From: Natrinema pellirubrum DSM 15624
GTDB lineage: Archaea > Halobacteriota > Halobacteria > Halobacteriales > Natrialbaceae
Assembly: GCF_000230735.2 (NCBI RefSeq)
Contig: NC_019963.1
Location: 62,001-126,000, forward strand
DNA length: 64,000 nucleotides
Reading direction: 5' to 3'
Below, one piece after another: positions 44,690-52,250 of the stretch. Positions within the stretch are counted from its first letter, which is position 1. Every line of letters begins with the position of its first letter. The translations under genes and the position numbers were made by a program. Under the pieces are notes generated by a model. It was not told the DNA's origin. It saw nothing but the letters and a program-made list of their open reading frames with translations, and did no database searches.

Positions 44690-45634
44690 ATGGGAGAACA
44701 CTCAACGTCGAACCGATTGGCGGTGGACCAGCCGACACGGGGCGCTGACCGCAATCGGTCCCTTGCTGACCAAGCCGATCCGGCTACGGACGAGATGTTG
44801 TTGCCGTCACTCGGCGACGGCATCACGCTGCTCGACGTCGAGGGAGGCCGCGGCGTCCCGATCCTGCAGTCGCTCGTGCTCGACCATCTCCTCCTGCACG
44901 ACGGGCCCGCCTTCTGGGTCGACGCAAACGGACACGCGACGACGACGACACTCGCTCAGATCGCGCCCAGTCAACGGTTGCTCAACCGAATCCACGTGGC
45001 ACGCGGATTTACCGCCTACCAGCACTACGGCGCCGTCTGTAATCTCCCGACGGCAGTGAACAAGTCGATCCAGATGTCTACCACTGACGCCGGGAGGGCC
45101 GGTCGAGGGGAACCGAGTCGTGACGAGGACACGTCGCCCCACACACCTGCCCTCATCGTCGCGCCGGCCGTCGACGTCCAGTACCGTGCCGACGATACCC
45201 TCGGCGAGACCCACGCGAGAACCCTTCAGGCTCGAACTCTCGCCCGGTTGGCGACCTACGTCGATGGGTACGACATCCCGGTGCTCGTTACGCGAAACGA
45301 ACGAAACGAATTCACCGAGCCAGTCGCGACGGTCGCCGACCATCACCTCGAGTGCGAGCAGACGCGGATGGGCCCACGGGTCGTCGGCGAGGGCTTCGAG
45401 ACGCTCGTCTACCCCGTCGACGACGGCGCGTACTACCAGACGACGTTCGCGTACTGGCAGCAGCTGCTCGCAGCACGCGCCACGCAGGTCGGCGTGGAAC
45501 CGACGACGCCGGCGCCGTCGACGCCGACTCCGGAGGGTGTCGGAACGGGCGTCACCGCTGACGGTGAGACGGTGGCGGCCACCGCGGATCCCTTGCTCGA
45601 TGCGTGGACGGCGAGCGGTACAGGAGGCCGATAG
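44690..45634 (+). CDS. RecA-like protein without a Walker A lysine (PolB2-associated)
   Basis: The 314-residue protein looks like a degenerate RecA/RadA core. LLDVEGGRGVPILQSLVLDH stands where a Walker A would be, but GGRGVPIL lacks GKT. The strand PALIVAPAVDVQY (near residue 157) resembles Walker B, followed by RLATYVDGYDIPVLVTRNER. The C-terminus is Pro/Thr-rich. It starts a tightly packed three-gene set with a small helical protein and PolB2. This resembles bacterial ImuA-ImuB-DnaE2 in having an inactive RecA partner. ATP hydrolysis is unlikely. Confidence 0.7.
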   Translation: MGEHSTSNRLAVDQPTRGADRNRSLADQADPATDEMLLPSLGDGITLLDVEGGRGVPILQSLVLDHLLLHDGPAFWVDANGHATTTTLAQIAPSQRLLNRIHVARGFTAYQHYGAVCNLPTAVNKSIQMSTTDAGRAGRGEPSRDEDTSPHTPALIVAPAVDVQYRADDTLGETHARTLQARTLARLATYVDGYDIPVLVTRNERNEFTEPVATVADHHLECEQTRMGPRVVGEGFETLVYPVDDGAYYQTTFAYWQQLLAARATQVGVEPTTPAPSTPTPEGVGTGVTADGETVAATADPLLDAWTASGTGGR

Positions 45635-45636
45635 CG

Positions 45637-45942
45637 ATGGGGCGCACGAACCCGACGTACCGGGATGCGCTCCGGGCCATCGAAGAACGCTGGGCGGAGT
45701 TCCGCCGGGCACTGCGGCGTCGCGACCAGCCGCGCTTCGACCGGCTGTTCGAGTACGCCCGCGAGCACGCCGACGCGAGCGGGCTGTTGAACCACCAGAA
45801 TCCGCTGCTGCCGGCGCTGTTCAGCATCGATCTCGAACAGGAGGCCCGCCTCGACGACCACGAGGAACGCCTCAAGGAGGTCGAAGCCGCGGTCGCAGCG
45901 AGCGATAACCAGGAGGCTGCCCCACCGGACTCGAACCCGTGA
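45637..45942 (+). CDS. Small helical protein of the PolB2 set
   Basis: The product has 101 residues (ATG 45637, three bases after the previous stop). It is mostly charged helix (YRDALRAIEERWAEFRRALR, LFEYAREHADASGL, DDHEERLKEVEAAVAASD), suggesting a coiled-coil or adaptor. It ends with TGA three bases before the PolB2 ATG. It likely bridges the RecA-like protein and the polymerase, an inference from position only. Confidence 0.7.
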   Translation: MGRTNPTYRDALRAIEERWAEFRRALRRRDQPRFDRLFEYAREHADASGLLNHQNPLLPALFSIDLEQEARLDDHEERLKEVEAAVAASDNQEAAPPDSNP

Positions 45943-45944
45943 CG

Positions 45945-48114
45945 ATGCCATTCAGTATCGACTTCCTGGACGACGGCCGCGTTCTGGAGTGGGAGGCAAC
46001 CGCCGACGGCGCCGTCGCGACCGAACGCAATGATTACACCCCACGCTTCTACGTCGCCGCTCGCGACCCAGAGACCGACCTCGACCTCACGACACTCCAA
46101 TCGGTGTACGACCAGCACCCCGGATGTCGTCGCGACCGAGATGGTTGCGCGACGCCCCGGCTTTCGACGGGACGAGGAGGCCGTTCTCGCGGTTGATGTC
46201 GCCCACATCGACCGCGTCACCCCACTCGCCCGGCAGGCACGCCAGCTGTCGGACTATCCAGTCGGGGATCTCGCCTGTTTCAACGTCGACTTCTCGCGGG
46301 AGTTCCGGTACTGTCTGGAGACCGGTGTCGATCCGACGCCGGCGAGCGAGCTGTCGACGCTCCGGCTCAGCGTCCCGGTGACCGAAACGAGCAACGACGT
46401 CTACGGCGAGCTGACCGTCGCCGGCGATACTGTTACCGGTTCGCCGACGGATCTCCTGACCGCCGTCCAGAGGGCGCTCGACGCGCACGATCCGGACGTC
46501 CTGGTCTGCTCGGCGAGCGAGATCGTCCCGACCCTGTACGAGATGGCGACGGACGCCGGCGTCGACGACTTCTCGCTGAGTCGGTGGCCGGACGTCGACT
46601 ACCAGCAGCTCGCGAGCCGGTCGACGTACTCGAGCTACGGTCGCGTCGGCCACTCGCCGGCACGGTACAACGTGCCCGGCCGGGCGATCATCGACGAATC
46701 GAACACGTTCTTCTACGGGGAGACGAACCTCGAGGGCGTCCTCGACCTCGTGTCGCGCTCGAAAAAGCCCGTCCAGGAGCTCGCGTGGGCGTCAATCGGG
46801 AACGTCCTCACGGCGATCCAAATCTGTGAGGCCAACGACCGCGGCGTCCTCGTCCCGTGGAACTCCTGGCGCCACGAGTTCTACAAGTCGATGGGGACGC
46901 TCCACGATGCCGACCGCGGCGGCTTCATCCTCGCACCCGAGGTCGGCCTCCACGAGAACGTCCACGAACTCGACTTCTCCTCGTTGTATCCGAACATCAT
47001 CTGTACCCGGAACGTCTCGCCGGACGTCATCCGATGTAGCTGCCACAGCGACCGCGACGACGTCCCCGGCCTCGGATACTCGATCTGCGACGACCGGGGC
47101 TACCTCGTCGACGTGCTACAGCCGATCATCGACGCGCGCGACGAGATCAAGGCGGCCATCCGTCGCGAGAAGGAACGGGACGACCCCGACGAGGACCGGC
47201 TGGCGGAACTCGAGGGACGGTCGGGAGCGCTGAAGTGGATCCTCGTTGCCTGCTTCGGCTATCAAGGGTTTAGCAACGCGAAATTCGGCCGCATCGAGTG
47301 CCACGAAGCAATCAACGCGTTCGCTCGCGAGATTCTGCTGACGGCGAAACAGCGGCTGGAAGCCGGCGGCTGGCGCGTCGTCCACGGTATCGTCGACTCC
47401 ATCTGGGTGACGCCGGACCCTGACGTCGACGACGAGGACCGCGAGGACCTCGGGACGCTCGCGACGGAAATTACGGAACGCGTCGAGATTCGGCTCGAAC
47501 ACGAGGCCCACTACGACTGGGTGGCGTTCGTCCCGCAGCGCGAGAGCGACGCCGGCGCGCTAACGAAGTACTTCGGGAAGGTCGCCGGCGACGACGACTT
47601 CAAGATCAGGGGCATCGAAGCCCGACAGCGTTCGACTCCGCCGTTCATCGAGAACGTCCAGCGGGACTGTCTTGACCGGCTCGATGCCATGCGGTCACCG
47701 GACGCGGTGCTCGGACGGCTCGAACGAGCAATCGACGAACTGCAGGCGGGCAACGTGGCAGTGGAGCGGCTCGTCGAGCGGAACCGTGTCTCGAAGCCCC
47801 TGGAAGGCTACTCACAGAATACCCAGAATGTGGCCGCCTTGAAGCGAGCCCGCGAGCAGGAACTTGCAGTCCACCCGGGCCAGGATATCGAGTACGTGGT
47901 CGTCGACGACGACAAATCCTCGCGAGACCGGGTCGCCCTCGCCCACGAGGAGATCGAGACCTACGACGCCTCGTACTACGAGACGCAGCTGGTCAGAGCG
48001 ATCGAGAGCGTGCTTTCACCGCTCGGATGGGACCGCTCCGACATTCGCCGGGAGCTCTCCGGTGAGAGGGACGCCGTTTTGACCTCGTTCGGAGCCACCA
48101 ACGAACTGTCGTAG
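45945..48114 (+). pseudogene. polB2: PolB2-type family B DNA polymerase, frameshifted
   Basis: The N-terminal frame (MPFSIDFLDDGRVLEW) runs to QSVYDQHP. There a run of four C at 46118-46121 shifts it, and the rest continues in the next frame as DVVATEMVARRPGFRRDEEA. The joined protein would be about 720 residues. Motif A is intact (ELDFSSLYPNIICT). Motif B is altered (ALKWILVACFGYQGFSNAKF). Motif C reads HGIVDSIWV, lacking the first Asp of the usual DTD. PolB2 proteins are known as catalytically weakened archaeal polymerases. Removing one C restores the frame, so this may be a real mutation or a read error. Confidence 0.8.
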
Positions 48115-48128
48115 TGGACCCCACCCCT

Positions 48129-48228
48129 GGTTTCCGTCGTTTCGAACCAACCCCACGTTTCCGACGTAATTTTCGACCCCCCTCGTTTCCGTCGTTTCCT
48201 CACGCCCCACCCCGGATTTCCGTCGTCC
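48129..48228 (+). repeat. ORB cluster downstream of the second orc1/cdc6 gene
   Basis: Four boxes in the same orientation: GGTTTCCGTCGTTTCG (48129-48144), CCCCACGTTTCCGACGTA (48151-48168), CTCGTTTCCGTCGTTTC (48182-48198) and GGATTTCCGTCGT (48214-48226). Each has a C-string on its left. They share the GTTTCCGNCGT core with boxes on the other side of the gene. The cdc6 gene is therefore flanked by candidate binding sites. Confidence 0.7.
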
Positions 48229-48253
48229 GCACCCACTCAGTAGTAGGGGGTCA

Positions 48254-49486
48254 CTACTTGCGAGTCCAATCCTGCATCCGGCTGTCCTCGAGGATCGTTT
48301 CGCGGACGACCTGGGGATCTTCGATGAGTCGGTTCTGGAGATGGATGCCGCCCGCACTCCCCTTGTTGATCTTCTCGATTTCGACAACCCCGAGGAAGGC
48401 TTGCTCTTTCAGGATGTCGCGGAACCGGCGGACGGAGAGGATATCCATATCGAGATGGTTGCAGATGCGTTCGTACTGGTCGTACACCCGGCTCGTGAGG
48501 AACGCATCGTCATTGCTGTTGACACTCAGTTCCGTGAGCGCCAGCAACGCCGCCTTCGCCTGCGTGGGTGCGCCGTTCACGAGTTCTCTGAACCGGTCCT
48601 TTTCGGCGTGCTGCTGTGCCTGGCGGACGTGTTCCTCCGTCACCTGCTCTGCTCCGGCCTCGTAGGCGACCTCCCCGGCGTGGCGAAGAATGTCGATCGC
48701 CTTCCGAGCGTCGCCGTGTTCCTGCGCGGCGAAGGCCGCCGAGAGCGGAATCACGTCCTCAGAAAGGACGTCGTCCTGGAAGGCGTCCTCGCGGTTGAAC
48801 ATAATCTCCCGGAGCTGGTTGGCGTCGTATGGCTTGAAGAACAGCTCCTTGTGCTGGAAGCTACTTTTCACGCGCTCGTTCACGTTGTCGACGTACTGAA
48901 TCTTGTTGCTGATCGCGATGACGCCGACGCTACAGTCGATTTTCCCCGCCTCCTCAGCGCGCGAGAGCTTCATCAACACGCTGTCGTCGTTCATCAGATC
49001 GATCTCGTCGAGGATGATGATCACAGAATCGAATTGAGCGTCGAGCGTCTTCCAGAGGAGTTTGTAGTATTTCGACGTACTGAGGCCGGTATGTGGGACG
49101 GAGATTCCAGTCGAAGATTCATCGTTCAGCTTCGCGGCAAGTGAGGAAATCGCCTGAGTCTCCGTGTTGTCTTCAGCACAGTCGATATACGCTGTTCCAA
49201 TCTCGACGCCATCCTGAGCGGCATTTTGAGCTCGCTGGCAGACGTGTTTTGAAACGAGAGATTTCCCGGTCCCCGTTTTCCCGTAGATCATCACGTTCTC
49301 CGGGGAATACCCGTGGACAGCACCGTTGAGACGTTTCGCGAGCTTCGAGATTTCCTCGTCGCGACCGACGATCCGGTCAGCCTCCGGAACGTGGCCGATT
49401 TTCAGGAGATCCTTGTTCGCGAAGATTCGATGCCCGGATTCAAAGAGTGGATCGTCGACAGAACTGGGTGAAGAGTCGGGCGTCAT
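48254..49486 (-). CDS. orc1/cdc6: Orc1/Cdc6-family replication initiator (second copy)
   Basis: The 410-residue protein is a full-length Orc1/Cdc6. Walker A is MIYGKTGTGKSLVSKH, Walker B VIIILDEIDLMNDD, sensor 1 VGVIAISNKIQYVD and sensor 2 GDARKAIDILRHAGE. The C-terminal winged helix includes VYDQYERICNHLDMD and VRRFRDILKEQAFLG. Its ORB family (GTTTCCGTCGT) lies on both sides of the gene and differs from that of the first copy. A palindrome and TATA lie just upstream of the start, so it is likely autoregulated. Confidence 0.93.
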   Translation of the reverse strand: MTPDSSPSSVDDPLFESGHRIFANKDLLKIGHVPEADRIVGRDEEISKLAKRLNGAVHGYSPENVMIYGKTGTGKSLVSKHVCQRAQNAAQDGVEIGTAYIDCAEDNTETQAISSLAAKLNDESSTGISVPHTGLSTSKYYKLLWKTLDAQFDSVIIILDEIDLMNDDSVLMKLSRAEEAGKIDCSVGVIAISNKIQYVDNVNERVKSSFQHKELFFKPYDANQLREIMFNREDAFQDDVLSEDVIPLSAAFAAQEHGDARKAIDILRHAGEVAYEAGAEQVTEEHVRQAQQHAEKDRFRELVNGAPTQAKAALLALTELSVNSNDDAFLTSRVYDQYERICNHLDMDILSVRRFRDILKEQAFLGVVEIEKINKGSAGGIHLQNRLIEDPQVVRETILEDSRMQDWTRK

Positions 49487-49492
49487 TGAATA

Positions 49493-49520
49493 TCACACGG
49501 TGTGAGCGGGGGGAGTATAA
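49493..49520 (-). promoter_or_regulatory. Promoter and palindromic operator of the second orc1/cdc6 gene
   Basis: On the reverse strand a TATA-like TTTATACT (49513-49520) lies about 27 bases upstream of the ATG. Between them is TCACACNGTGTGA (49493-49505), a perfect 13-bp palindrome with an odd centre. A protein bound there would block a near-leaderless transcript. Confidence 0.5.
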
Positions 49521-49536
49521 ATCTAGTGGAGAACGC

Positions 49537-50100
49537 CACCCCACGTTTCCGACGTTCCTTGTCCGATATCAGCCGGAAAATGCCGTCATTCGGTGGAATT
49601 GGATTGCTGACAATATAGCCGCGTTTCCGACGTGAGAGAGGAAACCCGTAGACGGAAGCATCGCCTCGATGTCGAATCCCGAACCCACACACCCCACGTT
49701 TCCGTCGTAATCACCGAACAGGAGGGGAGGGGACTCGAAGAAGACATCCACGACGGGATACCAAAGACGAGAGCGGCCTATACGTCCAATACTGGCCGTC
49801 TACAGAGTCAGCTGGAAAGGATCGTTTCATCTGAGGGGGCGAAGTACTTCGCTCCCTCCTTGGTCGAAGTACACTTAGTGAGCGTTTCTCAGCTATACCA
49901 CTTTAATCTATGTGTTGCAGAAGTTAGTTCATCTCTAGATTGGTTCTAGGTCAACAGAATTAGTGGCTGTATAGCACTATCGTAGCCTCTCCCTACGCCG
50001 TCGTGGAGAAACGACGGAAACGCGGGGGGTGTGGTCCCTTCGAAATCAGCGTCACCCCCTCCACCAACATCCAGTTACGACGGAAACGTGGGGTGGGTGT
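49537..50100. repeat. Candidate replication origin: converging ORBs around an AT-rich spacer
   Basis: Forward boxes: CCACCCCACGTTTCCGACGT (49538-49555, approximate), GCGTTTCCGACGTGAG (49621-49636) and ACCCCACGTTTCCGTCGTAA (from 49691). Reverse boxes: ACGACGGAAACGCGGGGGG (from 50011) and ACGACGGAAACGTGGGGTGG (from 50078). The two groups face each other across about 300 bp (49710-50010) that is AT-rich in its right half and may be the unwinding element. Long G/C strings flank the boxes as in known haloarchaeal ORBs. No gene is supported inside. Confidence 0.75.
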
Positions 50101-50116
50101 CCTCCATCATCGAGTT

Positions 50117-50440
50117 TTACTCGGCCGGGTTGACCGGACCCTTGTACTGAGAACGAATCTTCTCTCCCTCCCGCCACTGCCAGTAGTAGTAGCGATTGTC
50201 GTTGATTTCCTTGATCGTGATCGTTGCTTTGGCCGGGACGTCGTCCGGAAGATCGTCTGGTCGTTCTTCGACCTCTTCTTGATCTGCCGACTCCTCGAGA
50301 CGGGCCTCTCGTTCCTTGTGCTCGGCGAGCGCTTCAGTGTACGTCGCAACATCTCGGAGCTGCTCCGGATCCGACTCGTTGAGCGTGCTGACGATCTCCG
50401 TCGGGAGGTTCGCCGGTGGGGTCGGGGGTTCGTAGGACAT
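50117..50440 (-). CDS. Small DUF6788-like protein
   Basis: The product has 107 residues. Its second half has the pattern KATITIKEINDNRYYYWQWR and EGEKIRSQYKGPV, which recurs in small archaeal proteins of the DUF6788 type. Function is unknown. It is divergent from the next winged-helix gene; a paired palindrome lies 14 nt upstream of its start and may regulate it. Confidence 0.7.
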   Translation of the reverse strand: MSYEPPTPPANLPTEIVSTLNESDPEQLRDVATYTEALAEHKEREARLEESADQEEVEERPDDLPDDVPAKATITIKEINDNRYYYWQWREGEKIRSQYKGPVNPAE

Positions 50441-50454
50441 CGGCTACTCTCGTG

Positions 50455-50495
50455 TTAACCAACACGACCCACGAGTCCATAGTTTTGTTGGTTAA
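50455..50495. promoter_or_regulatory. Second copy of the TTAACCAACA / TGTTGGTTAA paired operator
   Basis: TTAACCAACA (50455-50464) and TGTTGGTTAA (50486-50495) with a 21-nt gap. They sit between the divergent DUF6788-like and winged-helix genes. They match the pair at 44492-44533 base for base in both arms. Confidence 0.6.
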
Positions 50496-50538
50496 GACGG
50501 TGGGGACGGTTCTCGCGATTGCTGTCTGTAACACTACT

Positions 50539-50564
50539 CGAAACTTCTTTATATACAAGTTTCG
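50539..50564 (+). promoter_or_regulatory. TATA box framed by an inverted repeat, probable autoregulatory site
   Basis: CGAAACTT (50539-50546) and AAGTTTCG (50557-50564) form a perfect inverted repeat around TTTATATA (50548-50555). The GTG start at 50579 follows the TATA box by about 25 bases, typical for a leaderless transcript. A regulator bound here would exclude TBP. Confidence 0.6.
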
Positions 50565-50578
50565 TACTATGTTACACC

Positions 50579-51502
50579 GTGCTCCGGCGCATCGAACTCG
50601 AGGTCCTCGCCATGGTCGACCGCGGCGACACGATCTCCGAACTCGCGACGAAGCTCGACCACAGCGAGAGCTACCTCTCTCGGGCCGTCAGCGACCTCGT
50701 CGAGAAGGGGCTCGTCTACACGGAACGCGACGGGCGGCGAAAACGAGTCATCCCGTCGGATGCTCGTGCCGTCGAACGCTACCAGGACCTCGTCCGCCAG
50801 CACTCCCACATCGACTTCCCCGAACTGCTGACCGGCAAGGCACTCGAAGTGCTGTACTACCTTGACCAGTCGCAAACCGTCTCCGAGATCGCCGACCGGA
50901 GCGACAACTACCGCAACACGATTAACCGCGTCCTCAAGCGGTTTCGCGACCGTGGGCTCGTCGGGACCGTCGACAGCCACTACGAGTTCAACGCCGATTT
51001 CGACCGCCTCCACGAGTTCGCCCGTGAACTCGCACATCATCTACATCGCCAGCGCCTCGAAGCCGTTGCCCCGAAGGGTACGATTCTCTGGGAGGACTAC
51101 GACGAATTCCTCGCCCAGACCGAGACGGAGATCGACGCAGAGGCGTTCCACGAAACCGGCCTCACTCGGTTCGCAGCCTTCGACCTCCAGTTCCTGCTCA
51201 CCGGCCACCGCTACTACGTCTCCTCCGAGGAACTTGACGAAGTCTCGCCGACGGAGCTCTGCTGTCACACGCTGCTGATCGACGACGGCAGCCGCCACCG
51301 CTCGTACTGTCTCCTCCTGCTCAGCCACGTCGACGTCGACGAGGCGGACCTCCGAGAGCAAGCGGCGAAGTATGGCCTCGAAGACGAAATCGACGCCTTG
51401 CTCCACTACCTCGAGACGCACGGCGAGGTCGACGACGACCGGCTCCCGGAGTGGGACGAGTTCCAGGAGCTGGCGGCTGATTACGAGGTGGATCTACCAT
51501 AA
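50579..51502 (+). CDS. Double winged-helix regulator, probable antitoxin of a broken nucleotidyltransferase
   Basis: I chose GTG 50579 because the TATA spacing supports it and the product then begins (M)LRRIELEVLAMVDRGDTISE. The 307-residue protein has two winged helices: ISELATKLDHSESYLSRAVS with LVEKGLVYTERDGRRKRVI, and VSEIADRSDNYRNTINRVLK with RFRDRGLVGTVDSHYEFN. The rest is an acidic helical domain. Its 3' end overlaps the next reading frame, a nucleotidyltransferase. By analogy with the pair at 27.0-28.4 kb it is probably the DNA-binding antitoxin. Confidence 0.75.
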   Translation: MLRRIELEVLAMVDRGDTISELATKLDHSESYLSRAVSDLVEKGLVYTERDGRRKRVIPSDARAVERYQDLVRQHSHIDFPELLTGKALEVLYYLDQSQTVSEIADRSDNYRNTINRVLKRFRDRGLVGTVDSHYEFNADFDRLHEFARELAHHLHRQRLEAVAPKGTILWEDYDEFLAQTETEIDAEAFHETGLTRFAAFDLQFLLTGHRYYVSSEELDEVSPTELCCHTLLIDDGSRHRSYCLLLLSHVDVDEADLREQAAKYGLEDEIDALLHYLETHGEVDDDRLPEWDEFQELAADYEVDLP

Positions 51503-52184
51503 TAAGACCAACATTCGGGCGCAAGTACATTGAGAACGAGTTCCAGCGAATCGCGGATGGCCTCTCAGCCCCGCTCACGGTCTACCTGATCGGTGGTGGC
51601 GCGATGTCGCTTCGCGACCTCAAGAGGGCGACGAAAGATATCGACCTGGTCGTCCCGAATGGCGACGCGTACGGCCAGCTGTGGGCCGTCCTGATGGATC
51701 TCGGGTATGCGGAGGTTCAGTCGTTGGATCCAGATTACCAAGCGCTGGGGCGACGAGCTGCGTCGAGAACGACGATGGGTGTCGGCTCGACATTTTCAAT
51801 CAGCAGGTCGTGAACAAGCTCGTCCTCACCGATGGGATGCAAGAGCACGGAGAGCCGTTCCTCAACCTGGACCGACTGACGGTCCGGCTGGTCAGCAATG
51901 AGGATATCTTTCTGTTCAAACTGATCGCCGGCCGCGACGACGATATCGAGGACATGAATATGCTCGTACAGGCCGGTCTCGATTACGATGTCGCCCGGGA
52001 TGAACTCGAAGCCCAGATCGAACGCCTGGGGGACGATCAGTTCGCCACGTTCGCGAATGAGGCCTTGGTCGAACTCGAGGAACGGTACGAGGTGACCATG
52101 CCGATCGAGGGCCGCGTCCAAGAGCTCACGAATAGGTACTACCGGGGTTCGTACCTGTTGCCGGACGCGGACTGTACCTCGTAG
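51499..52184 (+). pseudogene. Nucleotidyltransferase (toxin-like), start codon lost and frameshifted
   Basis: The frame beginning IIRPTFGRKYIENEFQRIAD has ATA where an ATG would be expected and no ATG until 51604, inside the catalytic motif. The motif is VYLIGGGAMSLRDLKRATKD with IDLVV, a nucleotidyltransferase core. After YQALG near 51752 the frame shifts. One extra G would rejoin it to ATSCVENDDGCRLDIFNQQ, and the product ends at 52184 (about 228 residues). Two separate lesions argue for genuine inactivation. Confidence 0.75.
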
Positions 52185-52250
52185 CGGCCACCTTTCGAGA
52201 GGAGTGAGACGTCCATCGCTTCGAGTCGCCAGCGAAAATGAATTCAAGAT

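Noticed and set aside
49632-49949. Forward open frame in the origin region
   Set aside because: It spans ORBs and the AT-rich spacer and has no domain.
48129-50100. CRISPR array, suggested by repeated GTTTCCGTCGT units
   Set aside because: The units are short, spaced irregularly, occur in both orientations and carry G/C strings next to an orc1/cdc6 gene, which fits ORBs. No cas genes were seen.
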